A stretch of DNA of 21,176 bases from Spirochaetaceae bacterium (GCA_031257995.1 JAIRNN010000244.1:1-21176); one strand, 5' to 3'. Positions 12,005-19,909 are shown, numbered from the stretch's first letter. A program made the numbers and translations. Notes: generated by a model not told the origin, from the sequence alone.

Positions 12005-13090
12005 ATGGATTCGAAAGTGGCCGTCATCGGAGCGGGGGCTTGGGGGACGGCGGTGGCGAAGGTCATTGCCGAGAACAAGCGGGCGGCGGGACAGACGGAA
12101 GACGTGGTGCTGTGGACGCGGAAAAGGACTCAGGCGGTGGAGATCACGGAGGCGCGAACCAATACGCGCTACCTGCCGGGGGTGGCGCTTCCCAACAACA
12201 TCAGGGCGGACACGGATATTTGCGCGGTAGCTGACGGGAAGGATTTTCTTATTCTCGCGACGCCTTCGCTCTATCTCTTGGACACGGCGAAGCAGATTCT
12301 CACGCTGCCCTCTATTCGGGAGGGACAGACGCAGATCGCGGTGCTTACCAAGGGGTTTCTGCCGGGGAAGGACGGGCCGCGCCTCATCGTGGAGACGCTA
12401 GAAGACTACCTCCCGGGGTTTTACCGGCAGTCGCTGGTTTATATTGCCGGGCCCAGCCATGCGGAGGAGGTTTCGCGGTCCAAGATCACCGGGCTCATCG
12501 CGGCGAGCGAGAACGCGAAGAACTCGTTCCGATTCCGCGACCTTATCCAGAATAACCGCATGCTGGTGTTCTCCTCGTTTGACGTGCGCGGGGTGCAGGT
12601 GGCGGCGGCGACTAAGAACGTGATCGCCATCGCGTTCGGGATTCTGGACGCGCTCAAGGCGCGGGACGAGACGGCGTTGGGCGCGGCGTTTGGGGACGGC
12701 ACGTCTTCACTGCTGCTCGCGGCGGGATTGAACGAGATACAGATGCTGGGCCGGGCGATGGGCGCGACTCACCCGGAGACGTTTACCTCGATCTCCGGGG
12801 TGGGCGACCTTGACGTAACGTGCCGCTCGGTGTTTGGGCGGAACCGGCGTTTTGGCCGCGATGTTATCGAGAAAAACATCCTGTACCGTTTCCAGAACAT
12901 CGACGACCTCATCGGGCGTATCGGCGAAGTCGGCTATCTGCCGGAAGGGGTCGCGGCGGCGAAGTATGTGCGTATCCTCGCGGAGAAACACGGGCTCAAG
13001 ATGCCGATCAGCACGGGGATCTACCGGATCCTCAACCGGGAACTCGAGTGCGAGGCGTTCATCGACAACTTCGTGGGCGGCCTTCACTAA
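12005..13090 (+). CDS. gpsA: Glycerol-3-phosphate dehydrogenase [NAD(P)+]
   Basis: GpsA reduces dihydroxyacetone phosphate to sn-glycerol-3-phosphate, the backbone of phospholipids. The Rossmann motif is VIGAGAWGTAVAKV (7-20). LTKGF (114-118), AGPSHAEEV (148-156), K204 in AATKNVIAIA, SGVGDLDVTC (264-273) and GRNRRFG (278-284) match the family active site. Length is 361 residues, slightly above the usual 330-340. No Shine-Dalgarno box precedes ATG. The U32 gene begins 1 bp after the stop, so the two are probably coupled. Confidence 0.95.
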   Translation: MDSKVAVIGAGAWGTAVAKVIAENKRAAGQTEDVVLWTRKRTQAVEITEARTNTRYLPGVALPNNIRADTDICAVADGKDFLILATPSLYLLDTAKQILTLPSIREGQTQIAVLTKGFLPGKDGPRLIVETLEDYLPGFYRQSLVYIAGPSHAEEVSRSKITGLIAASENAKNSFRFRDLIQNNRMLVFSSFDVRGVQVAAATKNVIAIAFGILDALKARDETALGAAFGDGTSSLLLAAGLNEIQMLGRAMGATHPETFTSISGVGDLDVTCRSVFGRNRRFGRDVIEKNILYRFQNIDDLIGRIGEVGYLPEGVAAAKYVRILAEKHGLKMPISTGIYRILNRELECEAFIDNFVGGLH

Positions 13091-13091
13091 T

Positions 13092-15566
13092 ATGGAACTC
13101 TTATCCCCTGCCGGAACGCCCGAAGCCCTCGATGCCGCCATCGCCTCCGGCGCGGACGCGGTGTATCTGGGCCTGAAATCGTTCAACGCCCGGCTCCGCT
13201 CGGCAAACTTTGCCTACTCCCAGTTTGAGGCCGCCGTCAAAGTACTGCACAGCCAAAACCGCAAGGTCTACGTTACGGTGAACACGGTTTTTGAGGAACG
13301 CGAGACCGACCGGATGTACCAGTTGCTCAAGTACTTGGCCTCGGTCGGCCCGGACGCGCTCATCGTGCAGGATTACGGCGTAGTGGAGATGGCGCGACGG
13401 TACTTTCCGTCCCTCAAACTGCACGCATCCACCCAGATGAACATCGCCTCGGCGCGCGGGGCGCATTTTCTCTCGAAGTACGGGGTCTCGCGGATCGTGC
13501 TTGCCCGCGAACTTTCCTTTGACGAGGTGAAGGCGATCCGGGGGAATACCAACGCCGAGATGGAAGTCTTTGTCCACGGCGCACTCTGCGTCAGCGTTTC
13601 CAGCCTCTGCCTCTTTTCAAGTTATCTGGGCGGCAAATCGGCCAACCGGGGGATGTGTACCCAGGCGTGCCGAAGGTTCTACCGCACGTCGCCTGACGAA
13701 CCCTCGGAGAGCGGCTATTTTTTCAGCCCGCGCGACTTGCAGCTTATCGACCGCGTCCCGCTTCTCCACGAGGCCGGGATCAACGCGCTGAAGATCGAGG
13801 GCCGTATGAAGAGCGCCGAGTATGTGGGAACCGTCACCCGCGCCTACCGCCTCGTGATCGATGCCTGTGTTTCAGGCGGGGAGGGAGCCATAAAGGATGC
13901 GATTGCCGAGGCTGAGGCCATCCTGCACGGGGACTATGCCCGCCGCAAGACCCGGTATCATTTTGATATGGAGAATAAGGAGGGGGAAGCCTCCCCCTCG
14001 CTCCGGTCTACGCCCTCCGCTACCCCCTCTGCGGGGGACAACCCCCGCAATACCCCCGAATCTCGCGCCGCGCCTATTGGCCCCGAAGGGGCGCTCTTTG
14101 GGCTTGACGTGCTGGGAGATAACGGCGGTTCCCCCTTCGGGGGCCCCGCAGCGGCTTCTCTTGCGCGCGGCGTGCTGGGAGGTGGCGGCGGTTCCCCCTT
14201 CGGGGGAATGGAGGCGAGTTACCTTGACTCAAAGGAAAACGGCGGGACGGGGATCCGGCTCGGCACAATCAAGAAGAAACGGGGAAACGGCAACGAGACG
14301 GCAGTGTTTATCCCCATTCATGGTTCCAGCCGCGCTTCCGGTTACGATTCCGCAGTCAAGAACGCGGCGCAGGTCATGGCGGGGGATTCGCTCCGTTTCC
14401 ACCGGGCGGACGACAGCAAGCGGGCCACCCACAAGGCCGCGTTTGTCGAGCGGGAAAAGAACGGGGCGTGGGTCTCCGTGCCGGAAGGGTTTGACGCGGG
14501 GGACATCGTGTACCTCATCCAGCGCAAGGCCGCCTCCCGCCGATACCCGCCGCTTCTGCCGAAAAACTTAAACCCCTTTCGCAAGGCGCCAGGCAGGGAT
14601 AAAGCGCCGGAGATTGATCTGGAAGCGGAGGGAAAAAAAGCCCGGAAAGAGATAAAAACCGGCAAGAAAAACGCGGCGCTCTTTCCGGCGGGCCTCTATG
14701 CCGCTGTGGAAAACGTTGCCGATCTCTACATCGCGCAGTCGGTGAAGACTCAAGGAGTGATTCTCCCGTTCAAAGAGAAAAACGTCCAAGCGTTTCTCGG
14801 CGACAGAGCCTCGCACTCAGGCGGACAGATCCCCTATCGGCCCGATCAGGTCGTCATCAGTATGCCGCCCTTCTTTCCCGAATCACAGACGGAGACGGCC
14901 GAAAAGGGAATCCGCCGCCTCGTGGAAAGAGGTTACACCCGCTTCATCGTCAACAACTTAGGCCAGATCGCCATGCTTAAAAAAGTGAACGCCGCCCTCG
15001 TCGCGGGGCCGTTTCTTTACACCTTTAACCGCTACGGCGCGGCCTTCCTGCGGAACGCGGGCCTTTCGTTTTTCGTGAGTCCCTACGAAAACGCGCGCCA
15101 GAATCTGGAACGGGTATTCGGCGGAAAACCCGGCCCCGGTTCCCCGCCGGACCGGAACGAAACGGCCCGAATCAAGGCCGGCCGCGCCTCCGTCTTTTTG
15201 ACGATCTACATCCGCCCCAAACTCTTTCAAATTCCCGGCAATCTGCACGGCGTTTACGACTTCGGCGCGTTCTTCGACAAGGAAAGCGGCGCGTTCCGCC
15301 TCGTCGATGACGGTAGCCCGCGCACGGCAATGAGTTATGTCGTCCCCGAAACACCCTTCTCTATCACCGACAAGATACCCTTCCTGAAAGCTGCCGGCTG
15401 GACCCGCTTCATCCTGGATTTCACCCCGCAGCCCCTCAAAAAAACCCACTACAAATCCGTGATGAAGGCGGCGCAACAAGGCCGCGTGATCCCGTGCGCC
15501 CGCTTCAACTGGAAAGACGGGTTTTATCAGGCGGAGGCTTTATACGGTTCCGTGCCGGTCTTATAA
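13092..15566 (+). CDS. U32-family peptidase, long form, with in-frame repeat insertion
   Basis: The product begins MELLSPAGTPEALDAAIASG, the standard start of U32 proteins (collagenase-like; some relatives hydroxylate 23S rRNA). The signature EVFVHGALC (about 158-166) and SANRGMCTQACRR follow. EGRMKSAEYVGTVTRAYR closes the catalytic half. From ATG 13092 it has 824 residues. Residues about 296-375 are low-complexity (SPSLRSTPSATPSA, GSPFGG twice) and are encoded by R1 and R3 repeat DNA. The family sequence resumes at YLDSKENGGTGIRLG. The extreme C-terminus (RFNWKDGF) is repeated as DNA at 16115 and 19030. Substrate is unknown. Confidence 0.88.
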   Translation: MELLSPAGTPEALDAAIASGADAVYLGLKSFNARLRSANFAYSQFEAAVKVLHSQNRKVYVTVNTVFEERETDRMYQLLKYLASVGPDALIVQDYGVVEMARRYFPSLKLHASTQMNIASARGAHFLSKYGVSRIVLARELSFDEVKAIRGNTNAEMEVFVHGALCVSVSSLCLFSSYLGGKSANRGMCTQACRRFYRTSPDEPSESGYFFSPRDLQLIDRVPLLHEAGINALKIEGRMKSAEYVGTVTRAYRLVIDACVSGGEGAIKDAIAEAEAILHGDYARRKTRYHFDMENKEGEASPSLRSTPSATPSAGDNPRNTPESRAAPIGPEGALFGLDVLGDNGGSPFGGPAAASLARGVLGGGGGSPFGGMEASYLDSKENGGTGIRLGTIKKKRGNGNETAVFIPIHGSSRASGYDSAVKNAAQVMAGDSLRFHRADDSKRATHKAAFVEREKNGAWVSVPEGFDAGDIVYLIQRKAASRRYPPLLPKNLNPFRKAPGRDKAPEIDLEAEGKKARKEIKTGKKNAALFPAGLYAAVENVADLYIAQSVKTQGVILPFKEKNVQAFLGDRASHSGGQIPYRPDQVVISMPPFFPESQTETAEKGIRRLVERGYTRFIVNNLGQIAMLKKVNAALVAGPFLYTFNRYGAAFLRNAGLSFFVSPYENARQNLERVFGGKPGPGSPPDRNETARIKAGRASVFLTIYIRPKLFQIPGNLHGVYDFGAFFDKESGAFRLVDDGSPRTAMSYVVPETPFSITDKIPFLKAAGWTRFILDFTPQPLKKTHYKSVMKAAQQGRVIPCARFNWKDGFYQAEALYGSVPVL
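13981..14058 (-). repeat. R1 GC-rich repeat, copy 3, inside the U32 coding sequence
   Basis: On the minus strand it reads TTGCGGGGGTTGTCCCCCGC, AGAGGGGGTAGCGGA, GAGCGAGGGGGAGGCTTCCC, matching copies 1 and 2 in order. The + strand frame stays open and encodes a proline/serine-rich segment. It shares TCCGCTACCCCCTCT exactly with copy 4. Confidence 0.75.
14108..14143 (+). repeat. R3 repeat, copy 2 (inside U32)
   Basis: A 36-bp unit beginning CGTGCTGGGAG and ending in a CCCC-TTCG-GGGG hairpin. It matches 14171-14206 at 33 of 36 positions and 11471-11505 more loosely. It encodes VLGDNGGSPFGG. Confidence 0.8.
14171..14206 (+). repeat. R3 repeat, copy 3 (inside U32)
   Basis: Second direct copy, 63 bp after the first and in the same reading frame (63 is a multiple of three). 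It encodes VLGGGGGSPFGG. The three differences are A-to-G changes before the hairpin. Confidence 0.8.
15480..15535 (+). repeat. U32 3'-end segment repeated elsewhere (source copy)
   Basis: These 56 bases, encoding GRVIPCARFNWKDGFYQA, are identical to 19030-19085. A diverged copy is at 16115-16159. This copy is within an intact gene, so it is the likely source. Confidence 0.85.
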
Positions 15567-15599
15567 TCGAGACATTCTAATTAAGACTGGAGGTTGATT

Positions 15600-16018
15600 A
15601 TGGCTGTTGAGAATTGTCGGTATTGTACCCGCACGACCGATATTATGGAAGTTGTGGCGGAATTCGAAGTTTCTGTCCTGTACCTCGTGAAGGATCAGAG
15701 TTCCCGGGGGTGCCGTATTCTCGCCTTGAAAGAGCACAAGACCGAGATGTTTCAGTTAAGCGCCGGGGAAGGGAAGTCGAGGCGTTCGGGCGCGATATGG
15801 CGAAAGCGTCGAAGGCTATTTATGAGGCGTTTAAGCCGGACAAGATAAACTACGCCGCCTTTGGGGACACCTACCCGCACGTGCATTTTCACCTGGTGCC
15901 GAAATACCAAGGCGGCAAGTCTTGGGGAGGGCCGTTTGAGCTGGCCCCTAATCCTGACAAGTTGTTGCCCCCAGAGGAACTTGCGGGCTTGATAAAAACG
16001 ATACGGGAAAAACTCTAA
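15600..16018 (+). pseudogene. HIT-family hydrolase gene with a single-base frameshift
   Basis: ATG 15600, with GGAGG 6 nt upstream, opens a frame reading MAVENCRYC and on to ALKEHKTEMFQLSAGE, then loses register near 15770. The -1 frame continues REVEAFGRDMAKASKAIYEAF and contains the histidine triad PHVHFHLVPKY before ending at 16018. One missing base in GAAGGGAAG (around 15770) restores a normal protein of about 139 residues with an N-terminal CxxC. HIT proteins hydrolyse nucleoside phosphoramidates or dinucleotides. It could be a true pseudogene, a programmed shift or a sequencing error. Confidence 0.85.
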
Positions 16019-16095
16019 GATTTACGGCAGTGGGGAAGTCTCCTCCTGTCAACAACCCAAAAATTATTGTCCACAGATTATGCCATAAAGAGGGT

Positions 16096-16159
16096 GGCAC
16101 GGTGTTTTTACACGGCAGCATGATCCCGTGCGGCCGCTTCAACTGGAAAGACGGGTTTA
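16096..16159 (+). repeat. Diverged copy of the U32 3'-end segment
   Basis: GGCACGGTGTTTTTAC, then TGATCCCGTGC and CTTCAACTGGAAAGACGGG, is shared with 19012-19075. The second part is also shared with the U32 3' end. The region 16019-16353 otherwise shows no gene: an open frame crosses it but lacks a binding site and family match. A small hairpin lies at 16316-16331. Confidence 0.7.
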
Positions 16160-16315
16160 TAAGATGGAGGAAAAGAGGCAACCGGATCCCTTATACGCCG
16201 GTCTTTGAGTGTACAATGGTGGAAATCAGGCCGCATGGAGCAGAGACAATAATCTGTCTTATGGGCGGTTTCCTACACACCAACGATTTGGATAAGGTAA
16301 AATTGTTTGTCTTTC

Positions 16316-16331
16316 CTGCCGTGAACGGCAG
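16316..16331. terminator. Weak terminator-like hairpin downstream of the membrane-protein gene
   Basis: CTGCCG-TGAA-CGGCAG forms a tight 6-bp stem between convergent genes. No clean T run follows on either strand, so the terminator role is uncertain. Confidence 0.3.
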
Positions 16332-16353
16332 AGTTTGCCGGCAGTATTTGTAT

Positions 16354-17763
16354 TTATAATGGTGACATGCCGAAAACTATAAGTATTCCCTTCATAATTC
16401 GCATAACTCTTTCGGATGGCGAAATCTGATTTACAGGCCCTAAAAAAGCCATAAAAACAAAAATCAGAATCCCCGCAAAACAGTACTTTACGACAAAAGG
16501 CGTAGCTTTTCCCACCAGAGAAACGACGGTTTTGTTCTGTACATACAGTAAATAAAAAAAGAGCATAAGCTGAATATTCATAATCATTATCATCCATCTG
16601 CCAAAATCAAGAAACATAAAAAACACAGTCATGTGATATAACAGTAAAAGAATCGGCAGAATGAAAAAGAATTTCAGTGTCTTTTTTGTTTCATGCAGAA
16701 AACATTTTATCCAGAAAACAACGAATCCCACTACAAAAGGAATATTGATAAGTATACTTATGTTTCCTGAAAATTTTGGTGTCACAATATTCTTCCAACC
16801 CTCTAAATGATCCTGTAATCTGGCGAATAAAGTCATATAGAGAAGATCTTCGTTGAAATCAAGGTCGCTTTTAGCCTGCAAGCATTCCGCAAGACTTTGC
16901 GCATTTTTGAAAGCAAATGTCTTTTCACGAGCGAAAAAATACAGCAAAAAAGCTGTGATAATGACACTTATGGTAACAAGAGAAAGAAGAATATCGCTTC
17001 TGGTTTTGTATTCCTTCGCGCTCAGTTTATACGACAGCATAATCACAATAAACGGAACGTAAAAAAACACAAGAATAATATGTGTTGCCATTGTAAAGAG
17101 AGCTAAAACCGGAATAATCCAGCGCAAAACCGGTCGTTCAAAGACTGCCAGCATAACAAGCATGAATATAAACGCAAATACTTCAACTCTCCCAAAATTG
17201 CCGTGAACAAAATACGCGAAAGGAGAGGTAAAGCAGGTTAGGTAAAATAATGATAAAAATAAAACAAACGGTTTTAATTCGGGGGTGCTTTTTTGAATAA
17301 CAATCCCCATAAAGCAAGAAATCAAAAATATTAAAAATACCGTTCCGCAGAATATAAAATGCCATACAAAGAATTTTGAAACAAAACCGCCGTTGCATAA
17401 AAGATCAACAATGGTGGCGATAAAACTCCGTGAAGAAACGCCATAACGGTAGGATAGTAGATACGAAGTCGCTGCAAGAGTAGTCATGTTTCCTGGCCTT
17501 GGCGCAAGAGAAATCAGTCCCGCGCAAAGAAAACAAAATATACTTATTCCGTATATATTTATACGGTTTTTGCGGATGATAATTACACCCATCATACAAG
17601 CAGCAACCATATATAACGATATTATTTTTATAGGTGCCATCTGAAAGATAGGCAATACGATAAGCGACCCCGCCATAAAAGCGATTAAAACAGCGGTTGA
17701 TGCGGCGCGAAATTGTGACGAAAATAATGGTTTTTCCTCGTTAAACATTTTGGACCAATTCAT
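16354..17763 (-). CDS. Polytopic membrane protein, probable surface-glycan related, unknown
   Basis: The 469-residue product has about ten to eleven hydrophobic segments, for example TAVLIAFMAGSLIVLPIF, FVLFLSLFYLTCF and KYCFAGILIFVFMAFLG. A loop with RYGVSSRSF lies near residue 110. There is no recognisable catalytic motif. Multi-span proteins of this size next to a GT2-GtrA gene are often GT-C glycosyltransferases, polymerases or flippases; that is inference from context. The start at 17763 has GGAGG 8 nt upstream and lies 23 nt inside the end of the GT2-GtrA gene. The DNA is more AT-rich than the GT2-GtrA gene, suggesting a different origin. Confidence 0.7.
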   Translation of the reverse strand: MNWSKMFNEEKPLFSSQFRAASTAVLIAFMAGSLIVLPIFQMAPIKIISLYMVAACMMGVIIIRKNRINIYGISIFCFLCAGLISLAPRPGNMTTLAATSYLLSYRYGVSSRSFIATIVDLLCNGGFVSKFFVWHFIFCGTVFLIFLISCFMGIVIQKSTPELKPFVLFLSLFYLTCFTSPFAYFVHGNFGRVEVFAFIFMLVMLAVFERPVLRWIIPVLALFTMATHIILVFFYVPFIVIMLSYKLSAKEYKTRSDILLSLVTISVIITAFLLYFFAREKTFAFKNAQSLAECLQAKSDLDFNEDLLYMTLFARLQDHLEGWKNIVTPKFSGNISILINIPFVVGFVVFWIKCFLHETKKTLKFFFILPILLLLYHMTVFFMFLDFGRWMIMIMNIQLMLFFYLLYVQNKTVVSLVGKATPFVVKYCFAGILIFVFMAFLGPVNQISPSERVMRIMKGILIVFGMSPL

Positions 17764-18934
17764 TTTTTTTCCTCCACACAAACAACTTGGAAAGCGTAAA
17801 ATTGATAATCATCCCCGCCGCGATACCGCAGGCTTGGGCGACAAACTTATAAGGCGGCGCGAAGTTTTTGAGAACAAACGTCATTACCGCGATATTTACC
17901 GCAAGCCCCAAAAGAGAGGCGGCGATAAATTGCAGCCACCGTTGCGGGGACAAGGCCTCGTTTTCCGTGCTGCGCTTAAAAGACCATTTGTGGTTGATGA
18001 TATAGTTTTGGCTCGCCGCGACAAGGAAACAGCACACGCTTACGGGTATCTCCGGCAGTCCCGCTCTGTCGGCGCACAGAAAAAAGATGGCGAGGTTTGT
18101 TATGGCGCCAAGCCCGCCGGTCAGTGAAAACTTGACAAACTGGGTAAACGCGGTGCTACTTCCCGCAATGAATTTGATTTTCCAAATATTTATCAGCGCC
18201 TCGAAAAGTATGTTTCCGGACATTTTTGACACGCCGCGTTTTCTGTCGGGAAAAATGATCGGAATTTCTTTTATCGGGCAGCCCGCGATAAAGGCGCGGT
18301 ATTTCATCTCGACCTGAAACGAATAGCCCTTCGAGATGATGTTTCCAAGCCCGATTTTTCCCAGCGCGGCTTTCGTCCACATATTGAAGCCGCCGGTCAG
18401 GTCTTGGATGGGGCAGCCAAGCACGGCGCGGGAATAGAGCGAACCGCCTTTTGAGACGGCGTTCCGCAAAAACGTCCAGCCCTCAACGCCGCCGCCTTGT
18501 ATGTTCCGGGAACCGATGACCGCATCGTGGGTTTGCGATTCACGGAGCATCGCGGGAATGTATGCGGGATTGTGGGAAAAGTCCGCGTCCATTTCGAGAA
18601 AAACGTCGTAGCCCTTTGCAAGCCCCCAGTCGAAGGCGGCAAGATAGGCCGAAGCAAGCCCCTGCTTTCCGGGGCGGTTTAAGAGGTGTAGTCTTTGGGA
18701 GTATTTTTCGGCGGACTTCTCGACAATTCGCGCCGTGCCGTCGTGGGAATTGTCGTCGATGACAAGGATGTGCGCTTCAGGCGGGATATTTTCAAAAACG
18801 GTGTCAATAAACGGCCCTATGTTTTCGGCTTCGTTATAGGTTGGGACGCAGACTAGTAAACGGCGGGAACGTGGCGGGAGGCGGCAGGGTTCACCGGCTA
18901 TACCCCCCCCCCCGCGCAATCGGGAACTGTACAA
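17741..18934 (-). CDS. GT2 (polyprenyl-phosphate mannosyl/glucosyl-transferase-like) - GtrA fusion, start within G-tract region
   Basis: Residues about 26-240 are a DPM1-like GT2 domain: CVPTYNEAENIG, VIDDNSHDGTARI, LEMDADFSHNP, TGGFNMW. Residues about 263-390 form a four-span GtrA domain (FVKFSLTGGLGAITNLAIFF to SKLFVWRKK). Such fusions load a sugar onto a lipid carrier and flip it for surface glycans. With G11 as sequenced, the open frame starts at TTG 18934 (or TTG 18919). No ATG, GTG or TTG lies in frame between the G tract and the GT2 domain. Better ATG starts (18951, 18960) are in another frame and hit TAG right after the tract. Translation therefore depends on tract length. Confidence 0.82.
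   Translation of the reverse strand: MYSSRLRGGGGIAGEPCRLPPRSRRLLVCVPTYNEAENIGPFIDTVFENIPPEAHILVIDDNSHDGTARIVEKSAEKYSQRLHLLNRPGKQGLASAYLAAFDWGLAKGYDVFLEMDADFSHNPAYIPAMLRESQTHDAVIGSRNIQGGGVEGWTFLRNAVSKGGSLYSRAVLGCPIQDLTGGFNMWTKAALGKIGLGNIISKGYSFQVEMKYRAFIAGCPIKEIPIIFPDRKRGVSKMSGNILFEALINIWKIKFIAGSSTAFTQFVKFSLTGGLGAITNLAIFFLCADRAGLPEIPVSVCCFLVAASQNYIINHKWSFKRSTENEALSPQRWLQFIAASLLGLAVNIAVMTFVLKNFAPPYKFVAQACGIAAGMIINFTLSKLFVWRKKNELVQNV
18903..18913 (-). repeat. G11 homopolymer tract in the 5' coding region of the GT2-GtrA gene
   Basis: Eleven C residues on the + strand are eleven G residues on the coding strand. With G11, the TTG 18934 frame runs into the gene. From ATG 18951 or 18960, the reading frame joins the gene only if the tract is 9 or 12. 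Slippage would switch the protein on and off. Confidence 0.92.
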
Positions 18935-19011
18935 TTATAATAATTAAACATATGCCGCATCTTAGTACATAATTCAAAAACATTCAAGGGAGAGAAATTT
19001 GGGTGGGGTTT

Positions 19012-19085
19012 GGCACGGTGGTTTTACGCGGCCGCGTGATCCCGTGCGCCCGCTTCAACTGGAAAGACGGGTTTTATCAGGCGGA
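19012..19085 (+). repeat. Copy of the U32 3'-end segment joined to a transposase remnant
   Basis: 19030-19085 is identical to 15480-15535 in the U32 gene. The 18 bases before it instead match 16096-16114. Just downstream, near 19090, transposase-like sequence begins. The segment is thus a chimera junction. Confidence 0.8.
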
Positions 19086-19089
19086 TGGG

Positions 19090-19876
19090 CAGGGGTTCCC
19101 CGGAGCGCCTGGCAGGAATGGCTGGGGCGGAAGGGGGAAGAAACGAAACACAACGGGAATCTGCCGAAGCGCCACTGGCTTACGCCTTTAGAGCGGGAAG
19201 CGGTCATCACCTGCTGCCGGGAACGGCTTGAACAGGGGTGTCGGCGGCTGGCGCACCTGATGACGGACGAAAACATCGCCGCGGCCTCCTGTTCGGCGGT
19301 CTATAATGTCTTGCGGAGGGCGGGATTGAGTAAGAAACGGGCAATTTCCGCGGAGGAGAGCAAGAAAGGGTTCGGGCGGCCCCGGAGTGTCCACGAGCAG
19401 TGGCACACGGATTTCTCGTCTGCGCGCCAGCGGAGGCTGGGTATACCTGAAGGTGGTGCCGGACCTCTTTGACCGGAAGGTCATCGGCCGGGCGTTAAGC
19501 GCCGGTATGGAGACCGTTCATACGGCGATCCCCGCCCTGGAAATGGCCTGTGCCAGCCGGACACCCGGCAACGGCCTGATCTTCCACTCGGGGCGCACAG
19601 TACTGCGCGAAATCGTTTCGGGACCGCCTGGGGGAGCTGCGCCCTTCGGTTCGCCAGAGCGTGAGCCGCAAGGGGAACCGCTTGGACAACGCCTGCGCGG
19701 AAACCTTTTTCAAAACGCTGAAACGGGAACCGGAAACCCTGGACGGCAAACATGCCGAGGCGGAGGTAAGGCAGTCGGTATTCATGTACGTTGAGGCGTA
19801 TTACAATCGCCTTCGTATCCATTCGGCGCTTGACTATATGGCGCCTGATGTGTTTAACTCAAGACAAGTCGCTTAA
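19090..19876 (+). pseudogene. IS3-like (rve/DDE integrase-core) transposase, 5'-truncated with two frameshifts
   Basis: Three frames join to give one protein. The first (to about 19411) has RHWLTPLEREAVITCC, RRLAHLMTDENI and VHEQWHTD. The second (about 19411-19590) has SGGWVYLKVVPDLFDRKVIG and GLIFHS. The third (about 19591-19876) has VSRKGNRLDNACAETFFKTL and YNRLRIHSALDYMAPDVF, the end of the integrase core with its catalytic glutamate. About two bases are missing near 19411 and about five near 19590; the second gap removes the usual HSDRG aspartate. No start region is seen. It cannot encode active transposase. Confidence 0.85.
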
Positions 19877-19904
19877 TGGTGTCTACCTAATGGGGTAAAG
19901 TCCA
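19877..19904 (+). mobile_element. Right terminal inverted repeat of the IS3-like element
   Basis: TGGTGTCTACCTAATGGGG and the following TAAAGTCCA directly follow the transposase stop. The reverse complement starts TGGACTTTACCCC, the usual end of this IS group. No matching left end is visible upstream of 19090, in keeping with a truncated copy. Confidence 0.55.
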
Positions 19905-19909
19905 TATAG

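Noticed and set aside
12834..13091. U32 frame extended upstream to 910 residues
   Set aside because: It overlaps gpsA in another frame; the family start MELLSPAGTPEA is at 13092.
14108..14206. CRISPR or tandem array in the U32 gene
   Set aside because: Only two 36-bp units, in a coding frame, with a hairpin shared with an intergenic site; no spacers or cas genes.
16030..16359. A 109-codon gene after the HIT gene
   Set aside because: It reads through a copied U32 segment and then random-looking sequence, without a binding site or domain.
18999..19472. Intact 157-residue protein in the first frame of the IS remnant
   Set aside because: Its start covers the copied U32 segment in the wrong frame and its end is out of register with the integrase core.
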